53,509 nucleotides of DNA from Alphaproteobacteria bacterium UBA6324 (GCA_002439085.1 DJSW01000006.1:1-53509); one strand, 5' to 3'; shown: positions 33,965 through 43,418, counted from the first letter of the stretch. A program made the numbers and translations. Notes: generated by a model from the sequence alone, not told the origin.

Positions 33965-34564
33965 ATGTTTTTTGAATTGCCTCAACTGCCGTATGACACC
34001 GACGCGCTTTCGCCGTTCATGTCAAAGGAAACAATCGCCCTGCATTACGGCAAACACCACCAAACCTATGTCGCCAACCTGAACAATCTGTTGAAAGGAA
34101 AGGATTTGAAATGCGACAGTCTGGAATGTGTCATCGCCGAAACGGCCGGAAAGCCGGATCAATCCGCCGTGTTCAACAACGCCGCGCAAGTGTGGAACCA
34201 TTCGTTTTTCTGGAAATGCCTGACTCCGCTGGGCGGCGGCGCGCTGCCCGACGGAGCGTTTAAAAACGCCGTCCTGCGCGCCTTTGACAGCGAGGAAAAT
34301 TTCAAAGAAAAGCTGAAAGAAGTCGCGCTTTCCCAATTCGGCAGCGGCTGGGCGTGGGTCGTCGCCGGAACGGACGGGATCGACATCGTCAAAACCGCCA
34401 ACGCGGACACGCCCGTCGCGCGCGGGATGAAACCGCTGTTCACAATCGACGTTTGGGAACACGCCTATTATCTGGATTACAACAACCGTCGCGGCGATTA
34501 CGTCCAAGCGTTGATCGACCGGCTGGCCAACTGGCATTTCGCGGCGGCGGCGTTTGCATTTTAA
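33965..34564 (+). CDS. sodB: superoxide dismutase, Fe type
   Basis: A 199-residue cytoplasmic Fe/Mn-family dismutase. Metal ligands are His27 (ALHYGKHHQTYV), the His in VWNHSFFW, and Asp/His in DVWEHAYYLDY. The FxxxxLKEVALSQFGSGWAWV signature and short length fit iron-type enzymes. GAAAGGA precedes the ATG. It has its own promoter and terminator. Confidence 0.96.
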   Translation: MFFELPQLPYDTDALSPFMSKETIALHYGKHHQTYVANLNNLLKGKDLKCDSLECVIAETAGKPDQSAVFNNAAQVWNHSFFWKCLTPLGGGALPDGAFKNAVLRAFDSEENFKEKLKEVALSQFGSGWAWVVAGTDGIDIVKTANADTPVARGMKPLFTIDVWEHAYYLDYNNRRGDYVQALIDRLANWHFAAAAFAF

Positions 34565-34582
34565 CCCGCCGCCCCGTTAATG

Positions 34583-34612
34583 AAAAGCCCTTGTTTTCCG
34601 ACAAGGGCTTTT
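34583..34612 (+). terminator. bidirectional terminator sodB / antiporter
   Basis: A perfect 12-bp stem AAAAGCCCTTGT / ACAAGGGCTTTT with a 6-nt loop, between convergent genes. Confidence 0.88.
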
Positions 34613-34615
34613 GTT

Positions 34616-36169
34616 TCATTTCTTTTTATCGTCCATATGGCGCAACCGGATGAACATCGGTTCGCCGCGGTCGCGCATCCTGTGCGCCAAATCGTCCTCG
34701 GCCTTTTTCTTAGCCTCCGCCGTGTCCTGTTCCAAACAATAAGCGTGTATCTGGTTCAGGATGACGTACAGCCGTTTTTTCGCCTTGTTCCACAATTCGC
34801 GCGGCTTTGACATTCCTTCGGTTTCATCGTGTATTTCCAAATCGGCGACGGCGGACAACGTTTTGATCATCCCCATCACGGAACGCAATACGGCGGATTT
34901 GACGGAAACATAAATTTCCGGATCTTTGTCCCCGCTCGGCGCGCCAAGCGGTTCGCCCATTTCGCGCAATTCCTCCGGCGTCGGCGTGTCGTGGCTGAGG
35001 TTCAAAACCTTTGCCAGCGAAGCCAGCGTCTGCCCTTGCAGCAAAACGGACACGATCACAAGAAAGAAAATCACGTTGAACAGTTCCTGCGCGCCGTCAA
35101 TATTGTTCATCAACGGATACGTCGCCAAAATGATCGGCACGGCACCTTTCAGCCCCGCCCAGCTGATGAACAGCTTTTCACTGCGGCTGTAATCGCTTTT
35201 CGCCAAACACAAAAACACGGCCAACGGACGCGCGATCATGATCAGGCAGACCGTCGCGCTCAACGCCGTTCCGAATAGGTCGCCCAATTCCTTTGGATTG
35301 ACAAACAGCCCCAGCGTCAGGAACATCATGATCTGCATCACCCACGACAGGGCTGATTGAAACTGGATGAACGGATTTTTATACGGGTACGACGCGTTGC
35401 CCAAAACGATCCCCGCGATATACAACGCCAGATAGCCGCTGCCGCCGACCAGCTGGGTCAGCGAAAAGATCAGACACACGACGCTGACGCCGAAAACGGG
35501 GTAAAGGCCTTGATACACAAAGGAAAACTTTTTCAAAACGGCCAAAGCCAAAACGCCCAGCCCGTACCCCAGCACGACGCCCAGCCCCATTTGCAAAATC
35601 AACATCACGATCAGGTTCAGGCCGGAAAAGCTGTCCCCCGCCGTCAGATAAGCGATCGCCCCGACGGACAAAATCACCGCCATAGGGTCGTTTGAACCGG
35701 ATTCGTATTCCAAAACGGATTTTAATTTCGGGTTGTTCAAATAAAGTCCGTTCGTCCTTAAAATATTAAACACCGCCGGCGCGTCCGTGGACGACAGGAT
35801 GACGCTGAGCAACAGCGCGATCGCAAACGGCATTTCCAACAGGTAATACGATAAAACGAACATAAACACCGCCGTCAACGCCACCCCGACGGTGGCCAGC
35901 AAAGTGCCGCGCCCCAAAACGCTTTTGATCGACGGCCATCCGGATTCCAGCCCGCCGGAAAACAGGATAAACGCCAAAGCGAACGAACCGATGTAATTGC
36001 TCAGCTCCGCGGAATAAAACTGTATCCCCGCGCCGTCCGATCCGGCGATCATGCCGACGGCCAGAAACACCAATAAGGACGGTATGCCCAATTTACTGGA
36101 AATTCTGTTCGCGAACACACACATCAACAACAACACGCCGCCAAGCGCCATCAAAATTTCCAGCTTCAT
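34616..36169 (-). CDS. CPA1-family K+ or Na+/H+ antiporter (NhaP2/CvrA-like)
   Basis: A 517-residue antiporter with about 12 membrane helices (residues 5-395) and a cytosolic tail of about 120 residues. Functional motifs are SSTDAPAVF and YESGSNDPMAV, carrying the transport Asp residues, plus SWAGLKGAVPIILA. E. coli CvrA/NhaP2 has TrkA-C and corC domains in its tail; the tail here is shorter and I do not see a clear TrkA-C domain. Confidence 0.9.
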   Translation of the reverse strand: MKLEILMALGGVLLLMCVFANRISSKLGIPSLLVFLAVGMIAGSDGAGIQFYSAELSNYIGSFALAFILFSGGLESGWPSIKSVLGRGTLLATVGVALTAVFMFVLSYYLLEMPFAIALLLSVILSSTDAPAVFNILRTNGLYLNNPKLKSVLEYESGSNDPMAVILSVGAIAYLTAGDSFSGLNLIVMLILQMGLGVVLGYGLGVLALAVLKKFSFVYQGLYPVFGVSVVCLIFSLTQLVGGSGYLALYIAGIVLGNASYPYKNPFIQFQSALSWVMQIMMFLTLGLFVNPKELGDLFGTALSATVCLIMIARPLAVFLCLAKSDYSRSEKLFISWAGLKGAVPIILATYPLMNNIDGAQELFNVIFFLVIVSVLLQGQTLASLAKVLNLSHDTPTPEELREMGEPLGAPSGDKDPEIYVSVKSAVLRSVMGMIKTLSAVADLEIHDETEGMSKPRELWNKAKKRLYVILNQIHAYCLEQDTAEAKKKAEDDLAHRMRDRGEPMFIRLRHMDDKKK

Positions 36170-36274
36170 AAAATACCTCTAATTTTTTTTGAAAATAACA
36201 CTATTCAGTGTGCCTGATTCATTTGACAAAAGTCAACGGACTTTTCGGTTTAACGCGATTTTGTCCGGATATGA

Positions 36275-36303
36275 AAAAAGCGTCCCGCAGGACGCTTTTT
36301 CCA
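36275..36303 (-). terminator. terminator after secF
   Basis: AAAAAGCGTCC / GGACGCTTTTT, an 11-bp perfect stem with a 4-nt loop and T-runs on both strands, 17 bp beyond the secF stop. Confidence 0.88.
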
Positions 36304-36316
36304 ACATTCAAACGGA

Positions 36317-37252
36317 TCATTCCGCCGTTTCAAACGGATTGACGTTCTTGTTTTTGTTTTCCATCGTTTTGCGGATGTCCATATACAGCAACACCGGCAT
36401 GGCGACGTAAATCGACGAATAGGTGCCGACAATGATGCCCCACAGCATGATCAGGGCGAAACCCTGCAGCACGGATCCGCCCAAAAACAGCATCACCGTC
36501 AGCATGATGATCGTGGACATCCCCGTCAGCAGCGTGCGGGGCAGCATTTCGTTCGTCGTTTTGTTGATCATCTCGTCAATCGGCATTTTGCGGTATTTGT
36601 GCAGGTTTTCGCGCATACGGTCATAGGAAACGATCGTGTCGTTGACCGAAAAACCGGCCAGCGTCATCAATCCGGCGATGATCGTCATGTCGAAATCCAG
36701 CTGGAACACGGAAAACAGACCGACCGCAATAATGAGGTCGTGGATCAGGGACAGCATCGTCCCCAACGCGAATTCCCATTCAAACCGCGTCCACACGTAC
36801 ACCGTGATCATCACGCCCGCCAAAATGACGGCCAGCACGCAGTTGCGGATCAATTCGGCGCCGACGCGCGGCCCGACCATTTCAACGCGGCGGAACGTGT
36901 ATTCGTCGCCCAGTTCGGCGCGGATGACTTTGGTGATTTTCATCTGTTCCTGTTCGTTGTCGCCGCGCCCCAAAGCGGTGATCAGGACTTCCGTTCCGTT
37001 TTCCCCGACGGGTTGCAGATCAACGCCCAAACCGGACAGTCTGTCGCGCATATCTTTCATGTCGATTTTTTGTTCGGCCTGCACTTCCATCAAAACGCCG
37101 CCTTTGAAATCAATGCCGTAGTTCATGCCTTTGGTGGCGACGGACACAATCGAAATCAAACACAGCAACACCGAAACAAAGAAAGCGGGTTTGCGCGCGC
37201 CAATAAAATTAATGTGCGTCGGCTTAATGAAATAGTGAATCAGTCTAGGCAT
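36317..37252 (-). CDS. secF: protein translocase subunit SecF
   Basis: A 311-residue inner-membrane subunit of the SecDF complex, which uses the proton gradient to pull proteins across the membrane. Six helices surround a periplasmic P4 domain. GIDFKGGVLMEV and the C-terminal AGFSVNDTIVSYDRMREN are SecF signatures. It is the last gene of yajC-secD-secF, 12 bp after secD. Confidence 0.97.
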   Translation of the reverse strand: MPRLIHYFIKPTHINFIGARKPAFFVSVLLCLISIVSVATKGMNYGIDFKGGVLMEVQAEQKIDMKDMRDRLSGLGVDLQPVGENGTEVLITALGRGDNEQEQMKITKVIRAELGDEYTFRRVEMVGPRVGAELIRNCVLAVILAGVMITVYVWTRFEWEFALGTMLSLIHDLIIAVGLFSVFQLDFDMTIIAGLMTLAGFSVNDTIVSYDRMRENLHKYRKMPIDEMINKTTNEMLPRTLLTGMSTIIMLTVMLFLGGSVLQGFALIMLWGIIVGTYSSIYVAMPVLLYMDIRKTMENKNKNVNPFETAE

Positions 37253-37264
37253 TTCAAATACTCC

Positions 37265-38824
37265 TTACACATTGATTTTCTTGGGTTTGCAGAATTTAAC
37301 CCACGCCAGAATCAGGACTTTGGTCACATACACGGCGGTGAACACGGATGTCACCAATCCCAAACACGTCGTCACGCCGAAACCGCGGACGGGCCCGTTG
37401 CCCAGCCAGATCAAAATCAATCCGGCAAACAGGCTGGTCAGGTTGGAATCGAAAATCGCCGACGAAGCGTTTTCAAAACCGGCCTCGATCGTATTCAAAA
37501 CGGATTTGCCGAAAGCCTGTTCTTCGCGCATACGTTCGTAAATCAAAACGTTGGCGTCAACGGCCATGCCCAGCGTCAACGCGATACCGGCGATCCCCGG
37601 CAGGGTCAGCGTCGCGCCCAGCGCGCTCATCGCGCCGCACAGCAAAACCAGATTCAGAACCAAAGCGATATCGGCGAACAATCCGAACAGGCCGTAGGTG
37701 GCCACAACGAACGCCAGAACCAAAGTCATGCCGATCAGGCACGATTTTTTACCGGCGTCAATCGAATCCGTCCCCAATCCGGGACCGACGATGCGTTCTT
37801 CAACCACTTCCAACGGCGCGGGCAGTGCGCCCGAACGCAGCATCAATGCCAAATCAGACGCGCTTTGAACCGTAAAGCTGCCGGTGATGATGCCGGAACC
37901 GCCCGTGATCGCGCTTTTCACTTCGGGTGCCGTAATGACTTTGCCGTCCAAAACGATTGCCAGACGGCGGCCGACGCCGTCGCGCGTCGCCGTGCCGAAA
38001 CGTTTTGAACCGTACGAATTGAAACGGAAAGCGACAACAGGTTCCCCTTCGGCGAAATCGGCGCGGGCGTCCGTCAAATGTTCGCCCCCGACGATCGGTT
38101 TGCGTTCAATGACGTAAAAAGCGGCGCTGGCGTCCTCCGCCCCCTGCACAACCTTGGATTCCGGCGAAATCTTGCCGCGGCGGGCGTCCGCCATGGTCGT
38201 CGTTTCGTCAACGAAATGGAACGTCATTTTCGCGGTTTTGCCCAACAGCTTTTTGACTTCGTTCGGATCTTCGACACCGGGCAACTGCACCTGAATACGG
38301 TCGGAACCCTGACGCATGATTGACGGTTCGCGCGTCCCCAGCTGGTCGATACGGCGGCGGACGATTTCAATCGACTGGTCAACGGCGTTGGATTTGATTT
38401 TCGTCAAAGCGACATCCGTATAGCGGACGGTCACGACATCGCCGTTTTCCGTCACGTCCAGATTGCCCTTGTCGATTTTGCGCAGCAAATCCTTGGCCTT
38501 GGCGATCTGTTCGCTTTTCACGATTTTAACGGTCAAAGCGTCGTTCTGAACGGTCAGCCCCGTATAGCGGACGCCCTTTTCGCGCAAAACGCTGCGCGCG
38601 GCTTCCTGCACGGAATTCAGCTGGTCAATGACGACCTGTTTCAAATCCACCTGCAACAACAGCTGCGATCCGCCCTGCAGATCCAGCCCCAACGTCATCG
38701 GCTGCCACCATTCGGGCAGCTTTTCCTGCTGGCTTTTGGGCAGAAAATTAGGAATACAGAAAAACAGCCCCAACGCGGTGATCGCGCCGATCAGAGCCAC
38801 TTTCCATTTCGGATAGTTAAACAT
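37265..38824 (-). CDS. secD: protein translocase subunit SecD
   Basis: A 519-residue partner of SecF. GLDLQGGSQLLLQVD near the N-terminus, the periplasmic P1 base and head, and the membrane part with AGIALTLGMAVDANVLIYERMREE are diagnostic. The catalytic-type Asp in the latter helix is present. It starts 11 bp after yajC. Confidence 0.97.
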   Translation of the reverse strand: MFNYPKWKVALIGAITALGLFFCIPNFLPKSQQEKLPEWWQPMTLGLDLQGGSQLLLQVDLKQVVIDQLNSVQEAARSVLREKGVRYTGLTVQNDALTVKIVKSEQIAKAKDLLRKIDKGNLDVTENGDVVTVRYTDVALTKIKSNAVDQSIEIVRRRIDQLGTREPSIMRQGSDRIQVQLPGVEDPNEVKKLLGKTAKMTFHFVDETTTMADARRGKISPESKVVQGAEDASAAFYVIERKPIVGGEHLTDARADFAEGEPVVAFRFNSYGSKRFGTATRDGVGRRLAIVLDGKVITAPEVKSAITGGSGIITGSFTVQSASDLALMLRSGALPAPLEVVEERIVGPGLGTDSIDAGKKSCLIGMTLVLAFVVATYGLFGLFADIALVLNLVLLCGAMSALGATLTLPGIAGIALTLGMAVDANVLIYERMREEQAFGKSVLNTIEAGFENASSAIFDSNLTSLFAGLILIWLGNGPVRGFGVTTCLGLVTSVFTAVYVTKVLILAWVKFCKPKKINV

Positions 38825-38835
38825 CTGGCTTTCCT

Positions 38836-39243
38836 TTATTTCTTAGTTAAAACGTCTTTCAGGCCTTCGCTGCCTTTTTTGGCGTTATCGTTCACCGATT
38901 CCTCTTCCGTAAACGGCTGATTCGGCTGAGAGCGGCGTCCCAAAACGCGGTCGCGCACGACGATGACGCGCACGCCGTCGGCGATTTCAACCAGCAAATC
39001 GTCCGAATTGGAACGGATGACTTTGCCGACAATGCCGCCCGTCGTCACGATCGTGTCGCCGCGGGAAACGTTCATCTGCATCATCTGATGTTCTTTCAAT
39101 TTTTTCTGCTGCGGGCGGATCAAAAAGAAATAGAACACAACAAAAATGACCAGAAACTGGAACAAAAGGCGCATCGGATTGGCGGCGGCGGCCGGATCGA
39201 CGGACGCGGCGGCTTCGGTCGCGAAAGCGGGATTTATCAACAT
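38836..39243 (-). CDS. yajC: preprotein translocase accessory subunit YajC
   Basis: A 135-residue protein with one membrane helix (LLFQFLVIFVVFYFFLI) followed by RPQQKKLKEHQ and the beta domain (VSRGDTIVTTGGIVGKVIR). The C-terminal 30 residues are polar. First gene of the secretion operon. Confidence 0.95.
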   Translation of the reverse strand: MLINPAFATEAAASVDPAAAANPMRLLFQFLVIFVVFYFFLIRPQQKKLKEHQMMQMNVSRGDTIVTTGGIVGKVIRSNSDDLLVEIADGVRVIVVRDRVLGRRSQPNQPFTEEESVNDNAKKGSEGLKDVLTKK

Positions 39244-39412
39244 GAAACGAACTCTCCGTTTATTAAAAAAGTTTTAAGCTGACAAAGTATAAAGCTATCC
39301 CGCCGGATTGCAATCATATTTTATAAAAAAGAATCCGCCCGCCCCGTCGGCGGAAAAGAAACGCCCCGCGTTCGTTTGTCACGGGGTGTTCAAAAAACCG
39401 TAAAGCGGAAAG

Positions 39413-40339
39413 TCACCGTCCGCCGTTTGCTTTGCCAAACACGGCCGCGGCGATGTTGCGGGTTCGTTTCGGCGGTTCGATCTTGCCGTCGGCGGAACGG
39501 ACGTAAAAATAATCGGCCGACGTTTTGATTTTCGATTTGCCGAACAGTTTCAGCGCATGGCGGACATGGGCGCGTTCCACCTTGGCCGCATTCGCCGCCG
39601 TTTTTTCGGAAACCGTATTCGCGCGGGCGGAATCAAAGAAAGCGGCATCGACATAGCCGATTTCGTCCGCCAGCTGCTTCGGCGTAATTTCCTTTTTATA
39701 CGCGCCGGAATACAGCATTCCCATCCCCATGAAATCGATGACGGCGCTGTCGTAATTTTCAACGTATTCCGCGTGATCGTACCACGCTTTGAACGCTTCG
39801 CCCCGCGCTTTTTCGGCATCCTTGTCCGCCGCGAACGCCTGTTCGTAGGCGCGCATCATCCCGCCGTGGCGTTTGCAAAAAGCGTCATAGGTTTCGGGTT
39901 CGGCCTTGCGCATTTGATAAACGGCGGCGCATTCGGTCGCCATGGCGTCGGCTTCGACGGCGCGCACCTCGGCCACATTTGAATAAACGCTGTAGGAATG
40001 ATCGCGGATCGGGTTCTGTTCCGAATGGCGGCATTCGTGAATGATTGTTGACAACAACTGCGCGTCAGTGGCTTTTTCGCTTAACGACACATATTTCATC
40101 GACGGCGTGTACGACCCCAGACACTTGCCCTTGTCGCCGTCAATGCCGATGCAGACGCCGCGTTCAATGGCGGATTCGACAATTTTCTTTCCCGTCGGCG
40201 AGGATTTGCAAATGCGCACGATCAATCTTTCGACGCGTTTTTCGCGTTCGGCTTCGATGCGTTTGTTTTCCGCTTCCTGTTCCGGCGTGGTCACGACGGG
40301 AGGGGGCATCATGCCGCCCGCCACAAAAACCGTTGTCAT
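39413..40339 (-). CDS. putative zinc metallopeptidase with HExxH motif
   Basis: A 308-residue protein with a zinc-peptidase motif HECRH at 101-105 within LLSTIIHECRHSEQN, and acidic residues downstream (AEVRAVEADAMATE) that could supply the third ligand. The rest is helical with a conserved-looking block AYEQ..AFKAWYDHAEYVENYDSAVIDFMG. No signal peptide. It resembles DUF6782-type putative metallopeptidases of host-associated alphaproteobacteria, though that assignment is from memory. The gene next to it is a paralogue without the motif. Confidence 0.75.
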   Translation of the reverse strand: MTTVFVAGGMMPPPVVTTPEQEAENKRIEAEREKRVERLIVRICKSSPTGKKIVESAIERGVCIGIDGDKGKCLGSYTPSMKYVSLSEKATDAQLLSTIIHECRHSEQNPIRDHSYSVYSNVAEVRAVEADAMATECAAVYQMRKAEPETYDAFCKRHGGMMRAYEQAFAADKDAEKARGEAFKAWYDHAEYVENYDSAVIDFMGMGMLYSGAYKKEITPKQLADEIGYVDAAFFDSARANTVSEKTAANAAKVERAHVRHALKLFGKSKIKTSADYFYVRSADGKIEPPKRTRNIAAAVFGKANGGR

Positions 40340-40420
40340 GCAAATCCCCTTTCCGAAAATTTCGTTCCGGAAAACAGATTAGCACACCCTTGTTGGACAA
40401 AAAAGTTTTTTATTCAAAAA

Positions 40421-41197
40421 TTATCGTTCAAAACGGGCGTTCAAAGACGCTTTGACGGCGTTGGTCAAATTTGACGGCCGGCGGAATTTTTCGATATTTC
40501 CGATACGATCCTTTTGACTGTCCGACAAGAAACAGGCCTTTTCCGATTTCAAAAACGCCGCGGACACATACGGCGTTCCGTCGTGCGTAAAGATTTTTGC
40601 CAACCGTTCCGAATTCATCGTCGGCGACGCGCCCTTTTCGGCGGCGGCGGCCATGTGCGTAATCACGGATTCGTCAACGGCGGCGACCTTTTCGGGGCAA
40701 TCGTACCACGCCTCGACCGCCCGATTCATCGCTTTGGCGACGTTGCCGGATTCGTGACGCGTATAGAAATAGCATCCAGCGACTTTCATGTTTTTGTTAA
40801 AGAAAGCCTGATACGCTTCGGGTTCCGTCGATCGCATTTCATAAGCGGCGGCGGCTTCGTGCGCGACGGCGTCGGCCGTTTTGGCGCGCGCGGTCATCAC
40901 GGCGTCGCGGACGGACATTTGCGCGGAAACGTTTTCCGTTTGCCGCGCGGTTCGAGCCAGCCGCACCAAAGCCGTCATCAGCCGCGCGTCCGGCATCGCG
41001 GCGTTCAGCACGATCTTTGCCCCGCCGTTTTTCCCCGCCGGAATCACGCCGCCCTCGGCCTTTCCCAATCCGTCGGACAGAACGACCTCCGCCCCGTTTT
41101 TCAAAGCGGCCTCGACCGTTTTCGCGCCGAATTCCGACGCCCGTTCCAACCGGTCAACCAAATTTTGCATACGCTGCTCGTCCGCCGCGTTTGTCAT
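40421..41197 (-). CDS. paralogue of the HExxH protein, motif lost
   Basis: A 258-residue protein aligned along its length to its neighbour: AYEMRSTEPEAYQAFF against VYQMRKAEPETYDAFC, and AVEAWYDCPEKVAAVDESVI against AFKAWYDHAEYVENYDSAVI. At the position of HECRH it has RLART, so zinc binding is lost and it is probably a pseudo-enzyme. The ATG at 41197, preceded by AAGGAG, is preferred over 41215. It lies upstream of the peptidase by 81 bp on the same strand. Confidence 0.75.
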   Translation of the reverse strand: MTNAADEQRMQNLVDRLERASEFGAKTVEAALKNGAEVVLSDGLGKAEGGVIPAGKNGGAKIVLNAAMPDARLMTALVRLARTARQTENVSAQMSVRDAVMTARAKTADAVAHEAAAAYEMRSTEPEAYQAFFNKNMKVAGCYFYTRHESGNVAKAMNRAVEAWYDCPEKVAAVDESVITHMAAAAEKGASPTMNSERLAKIFTHDGTPYVSAAFLKSEKACFLSDSQKDRIGNIEKFRRPSNLTNAVKASLNARFER

Positions 41198-41280
41198 CGG
41201 GCAACTCCTTTTCAAACTTTTCGTCCATATTAGCGCAAATTTTTGAAAACGGAAACACCTTTTATTTCACGCCGCCGCGA

Positions 41281-41309
41281 TTGACTTTCCCCGCCGGAAA
41301 CAGTATTTA
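41281..41309 (+). promoter_or_regulatory. promoter of the ParB-like gene
   Basis: TTGACT (41281-41286), 17 bp, TATTTA (41304-41309). The start site would be near 41316. Confidence 0.72.
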
Positions 41310-41312
41310 TTT

Positions 41313-41326
41313 CTTGATCAATCAAG
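41313..41326 (+). promoter_or_regulatory. palindrome at the transcription start, possible operator
   Basis: CTTGATCAATCAAG has perfect 6-bp arms (CTTGAT / ATCAAG) and covers the predicted +1, 15 bp before the ATG. The position is right for a repressor site or autoregulation. Confidence 0.5.
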
Positions 41327-41341
41327 CAAAAGGGATACGTC

Positions 41342-42052
41342 ATGCGCCGCGCCGTTTTTTCATCCGAAATTTATCCGCTGGCCGTTGCGGACGTGCGGGC
41401 TTTGCCGGACGCGGACGCGCCAGAAACCGACGCGGCGGACGAAATCGTCGTCCTGCTGGGCCGCAATCCCGCCCCGCCGCAGCAAATGAGCGCGCCCCCC
41501 CTGCCCGACACGCTGATCAAAGGACGCGCCGCCGTCGAACGCGCGGCCGCCGCCGGTGAAAAATTCGTCCCCGTCCGGTTCGCTTTCGTCCCCGCCAACG
41601 CGCGGTGGGACGTTTTTTCCGCATTCATCCGGAAACGCCGGAACAAGATCAGGTTTTACGGCTCGGCCGTCTATCACGTTCCGCCGGCCGCCATTCGGGC
41701 GTTGAAAATCGAACGGGCGTTCAAAACGCGTGAAACGGCCTATTCGTTCACCGCGTCAATCCGGCGCATGACGCGGCAGGAACGCGACGCCGAATACGAC
41801 AGGATTTCAGACAGCATCAAGGAAAACGGTTTCCTTGACAGCGAACCCGTTGACATTATGCTGTGCCGCCTGACCGGCGCGAAGGACTGCGTCAACAACG
41901 GACACCACCGGCTGGGGATCGCTTTGGAATTGGGATTGGACGCCATTCCCGTGAATTTTTCCGCCTCCGCCGTCTGTCCCGCCGTCCTGCATCCCGTTTT
42001 GCGCCTGTTTTCAACGTGGAATCTGGCGTTCAAACGCCGCTTTCAAAAATAG
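41342..42052 (+). CDS. ParB/Srx-like fold protein
   Basis: A 236-residue protein. Its C-terminal part has the ParB/sulfiredoxin signature: DSIKENGFLDSEPVDIML then NNGHHRLGIALELGLDAIPVNF, where GHHR is the nucleotide-binding box. The N-terminal half is unlike known ParB proteins, and no HTH domain follows, so it is not a partition protein. AAAGGGAT precedes the ATG. It may be co-transcribed with the flavoprotein 17 bp downstream. Confidence 0.7.
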   Translation: MRRAVFSSEIYPLAVADVRALPDADAPETDAADEIVVLLGRNPAPPQQMSAPPLPDTLIKGRAAVERAAAAGEKFVPVRFAFVPANARWDVFSAFIRKRRNKIRFYGSAVYHVPPAAIRALKIERAFKTRETAYSFTASIRRMTRQERDAEYDRISDSIKENGFLDSEPVDIMLCRLTGAKDCVNNGHHRLGIALELGLDAIPVNFSASAVCPAVLHPVLRLFSTWNLAFKRRFQK

Positions 42053-42069
42053 TGTCGAGGAAACGCGAA

Positions 42070-43353
42070 ATGCCAAAGAAACTTTATTTAACCGACGCGC
42101 AGCTGAAAGCCGAAACCGACCGTTGTCTGCATTGTCCGGAAAAACCGTGCATGAAAGCTTGTCCCGCCAACTGTTCGCCGGCGGATTTCATCGCCGCGGC
42201 ACAGGAAAAAACACCCGAATCTTTCGGCCGCGCCGCCGAAATCATCTTAAAGTCCAACCCGTTGGGGCAAATGTGCGGATTGACTTGTCCCGACACGTTT
42301 TGCATGAAAGCGTGCGCCCGCCGCGGGCTTGATTCCCCGATCAAAATCCCCGCCGTTCAAGCGGCCATTTTGGAAAAGGCGCGCAAGCTGAACACGATCG
42401 ACATTCCCGCCCCCGTGGCCGCGAACGGCAAAAACGTCGCCATTGTCGGCGCGGGACCCGCCGGCATGGCCGCCGTCGCCGTTTTGGCGCGCAAGGGATA
42501 CTCCGTCACCGTGTTTGAAAGCACCGACCGCGTCGGCGGCGCGGCGAAGCTGATCCCCGAAGTGCGCCTGCCGCTGACTGTCATCGAAAAGGATTGGGAG
42601 TTCATCAAAACGTTCGGCGACATCACGCTGAAAACGAACCGCCGCGTCGCCAATCCCGTCGATCTGCTCAAAGACGGGTATGACGGCATCATCGTCGCCG
42701 TTGGCGAACCCCATTCGGCGAAAATGGGCATCCCCGGCGAAGAGCTGGCCTTGTCCTTTATGGATTATTTGAAAGCCCCCGAAAAATACGCGACCACCGG
42801 CAACGTCGCCGTTTTGGGCGGCGGCGCGGTCGCGACCGATTGCGCCGTCACGGCCAAAGACGCCGGCGCGTCAAACGTGGAAATGTTCGTCCGCCGCCGC
42901 GTTTGCGATATGCGCCTGACGGGCGAGGAACGGTCTTGGTTGATGGAAAAGGCCGTTGACATCACGTCCATGACGCGGGTTGAAAAAATCGAACGGACGG
43001 GCGACGCTTACACGCTTTACACCTGCAAAACCCGTTTCAACGGCACGAAGCTGGAGGACATCCCCGAAACGACGATCCGCCGGCCGGATTTCGCGCTGGT
43101 GATCATGGCCGTCGGGTCGAAGGCCGATCCGAAAAAAGAGGCCGAACGCGTGATTTACGCCGGCGATTGCAACCACGGCGGTTCAACGATCGTCGAAGCC
43201 GTCGCGTCGGGCAAAAACGCGGCAAACGAACTGCACGCCGCGTTGACGGGCGAATTGCAGGAAACCGTTTGCCCCGTCAGCAAAATCGTTTCTTACAAGG
43301 CGAAATCCTGCACCGTAATCGAAGGCGTGGAAAAAGAACCGGCGGCGGAATGA
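42070..43353 (+). CDS. NAD(P)H-dependent flavoprotein, GltD/PreT-like
   Basis: A 427-residue FAD/NAD(P) oxidoreductase with an N-terminal double [4Fe-4S] region (RCLHCPEKPCMKACPANC and CGLTCPDTFCMKACAR), then the FAD site VAIVGAGPAGMAAVAVLARKG and the NAD(P) site VAVLGGGAVATDCAVTAKD. It resembles the PreT subunit of bacterial dihydropyrimidine dehydrogenase and the small subunit of glutamate synthase. Neither PreA nor GltB is adjacent, so the partner is unknown. GAGGAAA precedes the ATG. Confidence 0.85.
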   Translation: MPKKLYLTDAQLKAETDRCLHCPEKPCMKACPANCSPADFIAAAQEKTPESFGRAAEIILKSNPLGQMCGLTCPDTFCMKACARRGLDSPIKIPAVQAAILEKARKLNTIDIPAPVAANGKNVAIVGAGPAGMAAVAVLARKGYSVTVFESTDRVGGAAKLIPEVRLPLTVIEKDWEFIKTFGDITLKTNRRVANPVDLLKDGYDGIIVAVGEPHSAKMGIPGEELALSFMDYLKAPEKYATTGNVAVLGGGAVATDCAVTAKDAGASNVEMFVRRRVCDMRLTGEERSWLMEKAVDITSMTRVEKIERTGDAYTLYTCKTRFNGTKLEDIPETTIRRPDFALVIMAVGSKADPKKEAERVIYAGDCNHGGSTIVEAVASGKNAANELHAALTGELQETVCPVSKIVSYKAKSCTVIEGVEKEPAAE

Positions 43354-43375
43354 CGTTCCGCCCTTTGCCTATGGA

Positions 43376-43410
43376 AAAGCCCTCTTGAAAATTTTAAGAG
43401 GGCTTTGTTT
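43376..43410 (+). terminator. bidirectional terminator between flavoprotein and RNase J genes
   Basis: A perfect 11-bp stem AAAGCCCTCTT / AAGAGGGCTTT with a 9-nt loop between convergent genes. Confidence 0.88.
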
Positions 43411-43418
43411 TTTCCGGT

